DNA of 10,233 nucleotides from Desulfobacterales bacterium (GCA_030017395.1 JASEIZ010000059.1:1-10233), one strand, 5' to 3'; shown: positions 1-6,848, counted from the stretch's first letter. A program made the numbers and translations. Notes: a model not told the origin generated them from the sequence alone.

Positions 1-4
1 AAGC

Positions 5-45
5 CTCTGGACTCCGGTTTTCACCGGAGTGACGACTTTTTACGA
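5..45. repeat. Short palindromic repeat, REP-like, at the left edge
   Basis: An 8-bp perfect stem (ACTCCGGT 11-18 with ACCGGAGT 23-30) closes a TTTC loop and is followed by GACGAC and a T-run at 36-40. I recall very similar 'ctccgg...ccggag tgacgacttttta' units scattered between genes in Desulfobacteraceae genomes, but could not check this. The hairpin plus T-run could also end transcription of a gene to the left of the window, though the 5-nt gap before the T-run is unfavourable. I see no convincing promoter between it and etfB. Confidence 0.5.
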
Positions 46-92
46 TTTCATCAAACTTAAGTAACTAATCAAAAAAGAAAGGATATGGAAAA

Positions 93-875
93 GTGAACAT
101 TGTTGTGTTGTTAAAACAGGTACCGTCGACAGAATCGTTTATAGAAATCGCCGATGACGGTGTATCAATCAAGACAAACGATATTAAGATGGTCATCAAT
201 CCCTATGACGAATTTGCGATAGAGGAGGCTATCCGGCTAAGGGAAGCACACGGAGGCTCTGTTACGATCCTTTCCGCGGGGCGTGAAAAAACAATAGAGT
301 CAATAAGAACCGCTCTGGCAATGGGGGCGGACAGTGGTGTGCTGATAAAGGACCCTGCGATAGAAGGATGTGACAGTCTTGGCATAGCGCGTATTTTGGC
401 TGCAGCGCTAAAAGACATCCCATTTGACCTGATCATAGCCGGCCAGAGAGCTGTTGATGATGATGGTTTTCAGGTAGGTGCAGCAGTAGCCGAATATTTA
501 AGCATCCCACATGTTTCGATGGTAATAAGGGAGGAAATCATAGACGGGAAAATCAGGTGTCACCGTACAGTCGAAGGCGGAACGGTAGTATTTGAAGCGC
601 CGTTGCCGGCCCTTTTTACCACACAGCGCGGGTTGAACGAGCCTCGCTATGCTTCTCTTCCGGGCATTATGAAAGCAAAAAAGAAGCCTCTTGACAACAA
701 AACCCTTGCAGATATCGGATTAGATGCTGAAAAGGCGGTTAAGCCGATGACAAGAATAATGGCAATGAAATATCCTCCGGAAAGGGAAGGAGGCAGGATT
801 ATTGATGGAGACTCCGCTCAGGCAAAGGCCGCAGCCCTTGTCAGAGTTTTGCATGAAAAGGCAAAGGTCATTTAA
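93..875 (+). CDS. etfB: Electron transfer flavoprotein beta subunit
   Basis: This is the small subunit of the heterodimeric cytoplasmic electron transfer flavoprotein, which takes electrons from acyl-CoA or related dehydrogenases and passes them towards the quinone pool or a bifurcating partner. At 260 aa the length is normal. The N-terminus (NIVVLLKQVP) and the stretch DDDGFQVGAAVAEYL starting at residue 122 are characteristic of the ETF beta nucleotide-binding fold, which binds AMP in classical ETFs and a second FAD in bifurcating ones. The start is GTG, chosen because AAAGGA at 78-83 lies 9 nt upstream and the family N-terminus begins there. The gene precedes etfA by 107 nt in the usual beta-alpha order, so the two should be co-transcribed. 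No dehydrogenase or ETF:quinone oxidoreductase gene is in the window, so the electron donor cannot be named. Confidence 0.95.
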   Translation: MNIVVLLKQVPSTESFIEIADDGVSIKTNDIKMVINPYDEFAIEEAIRLREAHGGSVTILSAGREKTIESIRTALAMGADSGVLIKDPAIEGCDSLGIARILAAALKDIPFDLIIAGQRAVDDDGFQVGAAVAEYLSIPHVSMVIREEIIDGKIRCHRTVEGGTVVFEAPLPALFTTQRGLNEPRYASLPGIMKAKKKPLDNKTLADIGLDAEKAVKPMTRIMAMKYPPEREGGRIIDGDSAQAKAAALVRVLHEKAKVI

Positions 876-882
876 TGCGTAG

Positions 883-964
883 CCGTTCACGGCTTGAAAC
901 TTGAAATTGGAAATTAGAAATTTGGAAGAACAGTACAAAAGCATGAAGGCCAAATTTCTAATTT
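883..964. repeat. Heptamer array with perfect 15-bp inverted repeat between etfB and etfA
   Basis: After a single gttcacg unit, five 7-nt units run from 894 to 928 (TTGAAAC, TTGAAAT, and so on), a degenerate tandem repeat with period 7. Positions 911-925 are perfectly reverse-complementary to 950-964, with a 24-nt loop. The right arm ends 6 nt before the etfA Shine-Dalgarno, so the mRNA can form an A/U-rich hairpin just upstream of the etfA ribosome site. Such a structure could stabilise or separate the two messages. The same design recurs at 4552-4623. Confidence 0.75.
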
Positions 965-982
965 TTATATAAGGAGAGAATT

Positions 983-1945
983 ATGTCACAGCAATGTGTA
1001 CTCGCGATAGCAGAACAGTCGGACGCTGCTTTTCGAAAAATTACTTACGAGGTTTTAAGTGAAGGCAGGCGTATTGCAAACAACCTTGGCTGCTCCCTTA
1101 CAGCCGTTGTTTTGGGGGCTGGTGAAGATATCTCAAAGGAGCTTGGGGAATATGGGGCGGACAGAATACTGGTAGCCGACAACCATGCTCTTCGTGAATA
1201 TGTAAATGATGCCTATACCAATGTAATTACGGATATTATTGATAAAGAAAACCCTTGCAGTGTGATTTTAGGTGCATCAACACAGGGAAAGGAACTGTCG
1301 GCGCGCATTGCAGCTCGAATAAATGCACCTCTGGCTATGGATTGTGTGGCTATTCAAATTGAGAACGGTAATCTTGTAATAACCCGTCCAATTTACGGCG
1401 GTAAAATCTTAGCTGATGTGGCTCTTGACGGGAATCCGCAGATAGCGGCGATTCGGCCGAATTCTATGAGTATTGTAAAGACGGCAGGGGCGGGGTCAAT
1501 TGAAAAAATTGATGTGGATGTCGGAAAAACCTGTTTAACCTTTGTCGAAAAGAATCTGGAAACCGGCAAGGTTGAACTTACGGAAGCTGATGTGATTATT
1601 TCAGGCGGCAGGGGTATGGGCGGCAGCGATTTTTCTGTTATTGAAGAACTCGCCGACTTGCTCGGAGGCGCTGTGGGCGCATCACGATCAGCGGTTGATG
1701 AGGGATGGCGACCTGTTTCAGATCAGGTTGGACAGACCGGAAAGGTTGTTTCTCCAAACCTGTATGTAGCTTGCGGAATATCCGGAGCCATCCAGCACTT
1801 TGCAGGGATGTCGTCATCCAGGGTTATTGTAGCGATAAACAAGGACCCTGATGCGCCGATATTTTCTAAGGCCGATTATGGAATCGTAGGCGATCTTTTT
1901 GAGATCGTGCCTTTAATGATAGATGAGATAAAGAGATTAAAGTGA
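983..1945 (+). CDS. etfA: Electron transfer flavoprotein alpha subunit
   Basis: This is the large, FAD-carrying ETF subunit, partner of the upstream etfB product. At 320 aa it has the two expected parts: an N-terminal Rossmann-like domain (about 1-190) and a C-terminal FAD-binding domain beginning near SGGRGMGG (207-214). The FAD signature is present: GAVGASRSAVDEGW (about 229-242), followed by GQTGKVVSPNLYVACGISG (250-268) and QH at 271-272. These residues contact the isoalloxazine and pyrophosphate in known ETFs. The ATG start is set by a strong Shine-Dalgarno (AAGGAG, 971-976) 6 nt upstream. A heptamer-array hairpin lies immediately before that site. The domain is complete, with no sign of an N-terminal ferredoxin fusion. 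Whether the ETF is classical or bifurcating cannot be decided by eye. Confidence 0.96.
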   Translation: MSQQCVLAIAEQSDAAFRKITYEVLSEGRRIANNLGCSLTAVVLGAGEDISKELGEYGADRILVADNHALREYVNDAYTNVITDIIDKENPCSVILGASTQGKELSARIAARINAPLAMDCVAIQIENGNLVITRPIYGGKILADVALDGNPQIAAIRPNSMSIVKTAGAGSIEKIDVDVGKTCLTFVEKNLETGKVELTEADVIISGGRGMGGSDFSVIEELADLLGGAVGASRSAVDEGWRPVSDQVGQTGKVVSPNLYVACGISGAIQHFAGMSSSRVIVAINKDPDAPIFSKADYGIVGDLFEIVPLMIDEIKRLK

Positions 1946-1954
1946 GCTAAAGTG

Positions 1955-1999
1955 GTAACTGTTCACGGTTTACAGTTATCGGTTCACGGTTGAAAAAAA
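1955..1999. repeat. GTTCACG-type heptamer array, copy 1
   Basis: Five consecutive 7-nt units from 1961 to 1995 (GTTCACG, GTTTACA, GTTATCG, GTTCACG, GTTGAAA). Positions 1955-1998 match 2092-2135 at 42 of 44 bases in direct orientation. Together the two copies bracket a four-helix-bundle gene fragment. The array begins 10 nt after the etfA stop. Confidence 0.85.
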
Positions 2000-2018
2000 C
2001 GGAAGGTATAAGAGAATT

Positions 2019-2141
2019 ATGGGATCCTCTTTTGAGGATTTAGAAGTTTGGAAGAAATCTTGTAGGTTATCAGTACATCTTTATAAATTATGTAACCGTT
2101 CACAGTTTACAGTTATCGGTTCACGGTTGAAAAAACTGTGA
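2019..2141 (+). pseudogene. Truncated four-helix-bundle (S23/IVP-type) protein gene, 5' fragment
   Basis: An ATG at 2019 opens a 40-codon frame whose first 24 residues (MGSSFEDLEVWKK..., then VHLYKL) match the N-terminus I know for four-helix-bundle proteins of the 23S rRNA intervening-sequence (S23/IVP, TIGR02436) family. Intact members are about 115-130 aa and carry three further helices that are absent here. From codon 25 the frame runs into the heptamer repeat and stops by chance at 2139-2141. AGGTATAAGAG at 2004-2014 could be a weak ribosome site. The fragment sits between two near-identical heptamer arrays and looks like the remnant of an insertion. Its function is unknown even in intact relatives, which resemble the Avd accessory protein of diversity-generating retroelements. 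The family match is by eye over only 24 residues, though they include the most characteristic motif. Confidence 0.65.
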
Positions 2142-2171
2142 ACTGTGAACCGACAACCGTGAACCGTTACC
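2092..2171. repeat. GTTCACG-type heptamer array, copy 2, forming a long imperfect palindrome
   Basis: The left half (2092-2135) repeats copy 1. The right half (2136-2171) is an imperfect reverse complement of the left, sharing gtaac, gttcac and tcggttcac blocks with a 7-nt (one-heptamer) length difference. The transcript could fold into a long stem-loop. It ends 4 nt before the rimO start codon and leaves no room for an ordinary ribosome site. Confidence 0.8.
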
Positions 2172-2175
2172 TATA

Positions 2176-3495
2176 ATGAAAATGCATTTAGTTAGTTTAG
2201 GCTGTGTAAGAAATCTTGTTGACAGCGAAGTAATGTTGGGCATGCTTGCAAAGGCTGGCTGGTCAACCACGCAGGATCCTGAAAAAGCCGATATAATAAT
2301 TGTCAATACCTGCAGTTTTATCGAATCTGCAATTAATGAATCGATTGATACCATACTTGAACTGGCAAAACTTAAACAAATTAGTAACTGCAAGAAACTG
2401 ATTGTTACCGGATGCCTTCCGGAACGTTTCAGAGAGGAGATAGTGTCCGCTCTTCCTGAAGTTGATTTTTTTCTGGGCACAGGGGCATTTGATGAGATTG
2501 TGCATGTTGCTGCCGGCGGCTTAACCGATATTTCAAGATGCCTTTTGCCGGATCCGAACCTGGCGTCTCTTCAACTGCGAAATGTGCCGAAGATACTTAG
2601 CTCTCCATACATAGCCTATCTAAAGGTTGCGGAAGGATGCGATAAGGGCTGCACATATTGTGTTATTCCCAAGCTTCGCGGGAGATACAGAAGCCGCTCT
2701 TTCGAAGATATTATTGCCGAAGCCCGTTCTTTGATCCTTTCAGGTGTAAAGGAGTTGATACTGGTTGCTCAGGATTCAACATGTTATGGCAAGGATTTAA
2801 GTTCATATGTTGATCTTTGCGTGCTGATTAAGAGTATTGCAAACATATCGCAGAATGTATGGGTCAGGATCCTGTACGGGCATCCGGAAAGTATAACCGA
2901 ATCTTTTATAAAAACGGTTGCCATACACGGTAATATATGTTCATATTTTGATATCCCGATTCAGCATGCAAGCCGATCTGTTCTAAAAAAGATGGGGCGT
3001 AAATATTCGCATGACGACCTGCGCAGACTTATAGCAAAGATAAGATCGCTTGACCCTGATGCAGTAATCAGAACTACCGTTATTGTGGGTTTTCCGGGGG
3101 AAACAGACAAAGAATTCCAGCAGCTTTTAGAATTCATACGGGAAATACGTTTTGATCATCTTGGCGCCTTTATTTATTCGGATTCTAAAGATCTTCCAAG
3201 CCACAAGTTTTCCGGGCATGTTTCCCAAAGTGCCGCAAAGAAGCGCTATGATTTGCTTATGTCAAATCAGGCAAAAATATCTTTGGAAAATAATCGTAAG
3301 CGTATCGGCAAGGTTGTAAAGATTTTAGTGGAAAAAAAGGAAAAGAACAACATATTTTCAGGTCGCAGCGCTTTTCAGGCTCCTGAGATAGACGGCGTTA
3401 TATATATAAATTCCGACAAATTACAGGCGGGTTGTTTTGCCCATGTAAAGATCACGGATGCTCTGGAATATGATCTTATAGGAAAAGCTGTATGA
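2176..3495 (+). CDS. rimO: Ribosomal protein S12 methylthiotransferase RimO
   Basis: RimO is a cytoplasmic radical-SAM enzyme that adds a methylthio group to the beta carbon of a conserved aspartate in ribosomal protein S12. At 439 aa it has the full three-domain layout. The N-terminal UPF0004 domain carries the auxiliary [4Fe-4S] cysteines C10, C46 and C80. The radical-SAM domain has CDKGCTYC with C155, C159 and C162. A C-terminal TRAM domain begins near residue 370. LVDSE after C10 and APEIDGVIYI in the TRAM domain mark it as RimO, not the tRNA enzyme MiaB. The start (ATG 2176, or ATG 2182 two codons later) has no recognisable Shine-Dalgarno because a repeat palindrome abuts it. Its stop overlaps the next start as ATGA, so the two genes are translationally coupled. 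Confidence 0.95.
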   Translation: MKMHLVSLGCVRNLVDSEVMLGMLAKAGWSTTQDPEKADIIIVNTCSFIESAINESIDTILELAKLKQISNCKKLIVTGCLPERFREEIVSALPEVDFFLGTGAFDEIVHVAAGGLTDISRCLLPDPNLASLQLRNVPKILSSPYIAYLKVAEGCDKGCTYCVIPKLRGRYRSRSFEDIIAEARSLILSGVKELILVAQDSTCYGKDLSSYVDLCVLIKSIANISQNVWVRILYGHPESITESFIKTVAIHGNICSYFDIPIQHASRSVLKKMGRKYSHDDLRRLIAKIRSLDPDAVIRTTVIVGFPGETDKEFQQLLEFIREIRFDHLGAFIYSDSKDLPSHKFSGHVSQSAAKKRYDLLMSNQAKISLENNRKRIGKVVKILVEKKEKNNIFSGRSAFQAPEIDGVIYINSDKLQAGCFAHVKITDALEYDLIGKAV

Positions 3496-4475
3496 GCGAT
3501 CTTAAAAACAAGATATTAGCTTCAGCAAAATATGATCTTGAAGCTATTGAGATCGCCCTTAAACAGAATTTAAAACCTTATCTTGATCTGGTTTCTCAGG
3601 TGGCGAGCCATATACTATTTGCAGGCGGCAAGAGACTAAGGCCATTGCTTATGGTGCTTTCCGCCAGAATATGCGGTTATGATAGCAACTTCGACAAGAC
3701 CTTTTCGATCATGTTTGAATATCTTCATGCCGCCACGCTTTTGCATGACGATCTTGTGGACGAGGCAACATTACGCAGGGGTAAACTCGCAGCTCATTCA
3801 ATATGGGGCAATTCAATAGCGGTTCTTGTGGGCGATTTTCTTCTTGCGAGGGCTCTTTCAATTGCGGCTGATACAGGGCGCCTTAATGTCATCAAAATTG
3901 TTTCGGAAATTACAGAAAATATGTCTCAGGGCGAGATACATCAGCTTATGAGAAAGGGGCAGCCGGACCTATCTGAAAAAGAGTATATGGAAATCATCCA
4001 AAACAAGACAGCTGTTCTTTTTAGGGGCGCATGTCAGGCAAGCGCCGTTATCGCAGATGCTCCGGAAAAAGAAGAAAAGGCTATATCCATCTATGGTTTC
4101 AATCTTGGGATTGCTTTTCAGATGATTGATGATCTTCTTGATTATACATCGGATGCCGGCATTCTTGGGAAGAAAGCGGGCGCGGACCTGGAGGAGGGAA
4201 AATTAACCCTGCCGCTCATATATGCATTAAAACAGGCTGATTCAAAGGATCGGGCTACAATGGAGAGCATAATAAAAAACAAGGATTTTTCTGCCGGCGA
4301 ATTTAAAACTTTATTAGAATTGTTACATAAATACAAGGGGCTTAAATATACCAAAGAATTGGCGGCAAAGCATATTGCCAAAGCAAAGAAGGCTCTTGTC
4401 GGAGTTTTTAAGCCTTCAGAAACAAGGCAGCTACTTATAAATATTGCCGATTACGCGCTGGCTCGTAAACATTAA
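3492..4475 (+). CDS. Trans-polyprenyl diphosphate synthase, IspB/octaprenyl type
   Basis: This isoprenyl chain elongase condenses isopentenyl diphosphate onto an allylic diphosphate to build the polyprenyl tail of a respiratory quinone (menaquinone in most sulfate reducers). At 327 aa it is a normal size for a homodimeric long-chain synthase. Visible motifs are GGKRLRP (45-51), the first Asp-rich motif DDLVD (86-90) followed by RRG, and the second, DDLLD (213-217), within FQMIDDLLDYTSD. The small residues before the first motif (HAATLLH) leave an open product tunnel, which fits a long-chain product, but exact chain length cannot be read. ATG at 3492 overlaps the rimO stop by 4 nt, and AGGA at 3480-3483 inside rimO is the ribosome site. 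It could be named ispB or hepT by annotators. Confidence 0.9.
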   Translation: MSDLKNKILASAKYDLEAIEIALKQNLKPYLDLVSQVASHILFAGGKRLRPLLMVLSARICGYDSNFDKTFSIMFEYLHAATLLHDDLVDEATLRRGKLAAHSIWGNSIAVLVGDFLLARALSIAADTGRLNVIKIVSEITENMSQGEIHQLMRKGQPDLSEKEYMEIIQNKTAVLFRGACQASAVIADAPEKEEKAISIYGFNLGIAFQMIDDLLDYTSDAGILGKKAGADLEEGKLTLPLIYALKQADSKDRATMESIIKNKDFSAGEFKTLLELLHKYKGLKYTKELAAKHIAKAKKALVGVFKPSETRQLLINIADYALARKH

Positions 4476-4551
4476 AAATGAGGGCATCCTTCATTCACCA
4501 GTTTATACTTTTTTCGAAAAAGCGTATATTATCGAATTGAAAGCCGATGTC

Positions 4552-4635
4552 GAAACTGGAAATTTGAAATTAGGTAACGTATCTACATCTTTGTATTTTT
4601 CCCAATTTCAAATTTCGAGTTTCAAATTTCACTGC
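4552..4635. repeat. GAAATTT-type heptamer array as a 23-bp inverted repeat
   Basis: Positions 4552-4574 pair with 4601-4623 at 21 of 23 bases around a 26-nt loop. Each arm is itself a 7-nt-period repeat (GAAACTG, GAAATTT on the left; TCAAATT, TCGAGTT on the right). It occupies most of the 203-nt gap after the polyprenyl synthase gene and has the same design as 894-964. There is no T-run directly after it, so a simple intrinsic terminator is unlikely. The rest of the gap (4476-4551 and 4636-4680) shows nothing I recognise. Confidence 0.8.
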
Positions 4636-4693
4636 CAAAATACAAAATCAACAAAGTGTAAACTACTTTTGACTTGTCGTGAAGGATACCAAA

Positions 4694-5980
4694 ATGAGAT
4701 TACTAAAACAAATATCGTTGCTTATCCTTTTTTTAGTATTGATACTCTCGGGGGGTATTCAGGCTGAAGAACGGTTAAATGCCACGCACGGCGTGGTTTT
4801 GGTTATAGGAACGGGTGGAATATACGCTGATAACGTCGCTGCTGCAAGAAACCTGGCAATTTCCAACAGCCTGGTTTCGGCAATAGAAAATGTTTTAAAA
4901 GATTTTTTGCCTATCGAATCTCTGGTTCAGAATTTTCAGCTTATAAATAAGATTTTATATAGTAATACCGAAGAATTTATTCAAGGATACAAGGTGCTGA
5001 CAGAGGCATCGACCGAAAATGTCTACAGGGTAATGGTTCAGGCAACCGTTTCGATTGATAAGGTTCAGCAACAACTTTCAAACGCAGGAATTATGATAGG
5101 CAAAAAGTCTATGCCTCGTGTTCTCTTTTTTATTGCAGAGCGAAGTACTCAAGATGAACCGCTCCAATACTGGTGGGGAGAAAATATGCCCGGAGTTAAA
5201 AGCGTTGCGGAAAACAGCATGTCCGGCGTAATGATGGAAAAGGGTTTTTTGATAATTGATTATGAAAATCTGGCGCAAAATTTGAGAAATAAAACTTTAG
5301 ATTTAAAGCCTGAGTTAGATCATCGGGAAGCTATCGAAAGTTTAAACATAGAGACTGATTTAGATCGTCGGAAAGCTAATGAGATTTTAAGCTTAGGGCC
5401 TGAATTAGATCATCAGAAAGCTGTTGAACTCGGAGTCCGAGTTAATGCTGATGTGGTAATAGTAGGCAAAGCTATTGCAAGTAAAGCGCCTAATATTATG
5501 GGCAAAAACATAAAGTCATTCAAGGGAACCTTAACTGTACAAGCATTCAGGACAGATACCGGCGAAGAAATTGCTTCTGTTTCGCAAACAGCTGTCGCTG
5601 CCGATGTGGATGAGGTTGCAGGCGGCATAGCTGCGCTTTTAGATGCAGGAGCCCTTGCAGGCGAAGGTCTTTCTTTGCAAATACTTGAGGAGTGGCGAAA
5701 AGAAATAAAGAAGCCTGTTAATATTGAGCTTGTTGTCAAGGGAACCGCTAATTTTGCAAACTTTGTACAGTTTCGCAAAACTTTAAATGATATATCTGGT
5801 GTAAATCGCGTTCAGCTCAAAGAGATGGCGGTTGATGAATCTGTAATTTTCGTTGATTTTCAAGGAAATGCCAAAGAGCTTGCAGACGCTTTAATGCTTA
5901 AGGCATTTGATTCATTCGGCATTAATATATATGAAGTGTCACAAAATAGTTTAAGGATTGAACTTATATCATCGGAATAG
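4694..5980 (+). CDS. Exported protein of unknown function, FlgT/LPP20-like layout
   Basis: I do not recognise a named family. The ATG at 4694 is preferred over the in-frame GTG at 4679 because GAAGGA (4681-4686) lies 7 nt before the ATG and overlaps the GTG. This gives 428 aa. The N-terminus is a clear Sec signal peptide: MRLLKQ, a hydrophobic run, then GGIQA before EE. No lipobox cysteine is seen. Next comes a helical segment rich in small residues (AARNLAISNSLVSAIENVL), as in FlgT N-terminal or LPP20-type domains. An alpha/beta segment starting RVLFFIAE and ending ADVVIVGKAIAS resembles a TolB-N-like fold, and a final ferredoxin-like region covers about the last 90 residues. Residues 202-246 are three 15-residue tandem repeats. 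A periplasmic or outer-membrane-associated role is inferred. An 18-bp duplication spans its stop codon. Confidence 0.75.
   Translation: MRLLKQISLLILFLVLILSGGIQAEERLNATHGVVLVIGTGGIYADNVAAARNLAISNSLVSAIENVLKDFLPIESLVQNFQLINKILYSNTEEFIQGYKVLTEASTENVYRVMVQATVSIDKVQQQLSNAGIMIGKKSMPRVLFFIAERSTQDEPLQYWWGENMPGVKSVAENSMSGVMMEKGFLIIDYENLAQNLRNKTLDLKPELDHREAIESLNIETDLDRRKANEILSLGPELDHQKAVELGVRVNADVVIVGKAIASKAPNIMGKNIKSFKGTLTVQAFRTDTGEEIASVSQTAVAADVDEVAGGIAALLDAGALAGEGLSLQILEEWRKEIKKPVNIELVVKGTANFANFVQFRKTLNDISGVNRVQLKEMAVDESVIFVDFQGNAKELADALMLKAFDSFGINIYEVSQNSLRIELISSE
5297..5431 (+). repeat. Three in-frame 45-bp tandem repeats inside the exported protein gene
   Basis: Units at 5297-5341, 5342-5386 and 5387-5431 each encode 15 residues on the pattern L-x-(L/I)-x-(P/T)-(E/D)-L-D-(H/R)-x-x-A-x-E-x, for example LDLKPELDHREAIES. 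The units have diverged but keep the frame, which suggests an old expansion kept as a linker. The third unit runs directly into GVRVNADVVIVG, where a single such helix would be expected, so units one and two look like the added copies. Confidence 0.85.
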
Positions 5981-6010
5981 GATAATTCGGCAGAATAGGA
6001 TAATTTGGCT
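5975..6010 (+). repeat. 18-bp tandem duplication across a gene junction
   Basis: Positions 5975-5992 and 5993-6010 match at 16 of 18 bases (unit gaataggataattcggca). The first unit contains the stop codon of the exported protein gene. Each unit contains an AGGA, so the second provides the nearest Shine-Dalgarno (5997-6000) to the pgsA start. Confidence 0.85.
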
Positions 6011-6589
6011 AAGTTGAAAAAAATAACTTCCGCAATTAACATTCCCAATATTTTAACCCTCATCAGGATATTACTTGTACCCCTTTTTATTATTTTCCTG
6101 CTGAGAGAGATGTTTCACTTTGCACTTTTAGTATTTGCTGTTGCGGCGATAAGCGACGGCCTTGACGGACTTTTTGCAAGGTATTTAGATCAGAGGACGC
6201 TATTGGGGGCTTATCTTGATCCGCTGGCAGACAAGCTTCTTTTGGCCAGCTCTTTCATTATGCTTGCTGTTATTAAAATTGTTCCTGCATGGCTTGCCGT
6301 TATTGTAATAAGCCGCGACGTTTTGATAATGTTGGCCATTGCTATTTTTGCCATGGCAGATATGAGTATTGAAATGAGACCAAGGATAACCAGTAAATGC
6401 ACAACCGTTTGCCAGCTATTCACCATTTTTTTTGTGCTGCTTAACCCAAAAATTGTCGGAGCTGATACGATTAAATGGATTTTATACTGGCTTACTGCAG
6501 GGATAACCATATTATCCGGTCTTCATTATACTTACATAGGCATGAACCTTATTCAGAATACTTCCGGAAATAACCGGGAAAATACATAA
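6005..6589 (+). CDS. pgsA: CDP-diacylglycerol--glycerol-3-phosphate 3-phosphatidyltransferase
   Basis: This inner-membrane enzyme makes phosphatidylglycerol phosphate from CDP-diacylglycerol and glycerol 3-phosphate, the committed step to phosphatidylglycerol and cardiolipin. The full CDP-alcohol phosphotransferase signature is visible: D51, D54, G55, A58, R59, G68, D72 and D76 in the D-x2-DG-x2-AR-x8-G-x3-D-x3-D pattern. The N-terminal INIPNILTLIRILLVP is typical of PgsA, not of phosphatidylserine synthase. Several hydrophobic stretches fit a six-helix membrane protein, and 194 aa is usual. The start is non-ATG: TTG 6005, only 4 nt after AGGA, or TTG 6014, 13 nt after it. Neither spacing is ideal, so the first three residues are uncertain. 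It follows the exported protein gene by 24 nt and is probably in one transcript with it. Confidence 0.92.
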   Translation: MAKLKKITSAINIPNILTLIRILLVPLFIIFLLREMFHFALLVFAVAAISDGLDGLFARYLDQRTLLGAYLDPLADKLLLASSFIMLAVIKIVPAWLAVIVISRDVLIMLAIAIFAMADMSIEMRPRITSKCTTVCQLFTIFFVLLNPKIVGADTIKWILYWLTAGITILSGLHYTYIGMNLIQNTSGNNRENT

Positions 6590-6610
6590 CTCTAAATCAG
6601 ATTCTCATAC

Positions 6611-6660
6611 AAAGGCGCCAAGCTCGCAAAGAAAAAAATAGAACTTAGCCTCTTTGCGCG
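6611..6660. repeat. Short inverted repeat with CGCAAAGA arms after pgsA
   Basis: CGCAAAGA (6625-6632) pairs with TCTTTGCG (6651-6658) across 18 nt, preceded by aaaggcgccaag. Similar 'gcgcaaag ... ctttgcgc' units are common intergenic repeats in many bacterial genomes, from memory. It could give a transcript end for the pgsA operon, but there is no T-run. Confidence 0.5.
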
Positions 6661-6673
6661 TTCAGGTCTCATG

Positions 6674-6700
6674 TTGACAGGATAATAAATAGGTGATAAT
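6674..6700 (+). promoter_or_regulatory. Probable sigma-70-type promoter of the tRNA-Val gene
   Basis: A perfect TTGACA (6674-6679) and GATAAT (6695-6700) are separated by 15 nt. The expected start near 6707 lies about 22 nt before the mature tRNA 5' end, a normal leader length. The short spacer is the weak point; TAATTA at 6697 would give 17 nt with a poorer -10. Confidence 0.55.
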
Positions 6701-6728
6701 TAAACTACTATTAAAATTCTCTTCAAAT

Positions 6729-6803
6729 AGGCACGTAGCTCAGGGGGAGAGCGCTACCCTGACACGGTAGAAGTCGTTGGTTCAAATCCAATCGTGCCTA
6801 CCA
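6729..6803 (+). tRNA. tRNA-Val (anticodon GAC)
   Basis: The complete cloverleaf can be drawn. The acceptor is AGGCACG (6729-6735) with CGTGCCT (6793-6799). The D stem is GCTC (6738-6741) with GAGC (6749-6752). The anticodon stem is CTACC with GGTAG, around the loop CTGACAC that puts GAC at 6761-6763. The variable loop is AAGTC. The T stem is GTTGG with CCAAT (one G-T pair) around TTCAAAT. The discriminator is A6800 and CCA is encoded at 6801-6803. It decodes GUC and GUU valine codons. It has its own promoter upstream and an intrinsic terminator downstream, and it marks the border between the core-like genes and the accessory region. Confidence 0.95.
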
Positions 6804-6811
6804 GCGATTCT

Positions 6812-6848
6812 AAGGGGTTAAGTCATTCGACCTAACCCCTTTGTTGTT
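6812..6848 (+). terminator. Rho-independent terminator of the tRNA-Val gene
   Basis: A 13-bp stem with one mismatch (6812-6824 with 6829-6841) and an ATTC loop starts 8 nt after the tRNA CCA and runs into TTTGTTGTT. The strong G/C block (GGGG with CCCC) and the T-rich tail fit an intrinsic terminator. Confidence 0.8.

Noticed and set aside
894..928. CRISPR array
   Set aside because: The units are 7 nt, contiguous and degenerate, with no spacers. No cas genes are present.
2172..2177. TATAAT as the -10 box of a rimO promoter
   Set aside because: It overlaps the start codon, and the resulting transcript would begin after both possible rimO ATGs.
4575..4600. Another four-helix-bundle gene scar in the core of the 4552-4623 inverted repeat (tacatcttt is shared with the fragment at 2019)
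   Set aside because: The match is only about nine bases with no frame or flanking agreement, so chance is sufficient.
4444..4767. 107-aa plus-strand frame as a gene
   Set aside because: It begins inside the polyprenyl synthase gene, translates the heptamer inverted repeat and ends inside the exported protein gene in another phase.
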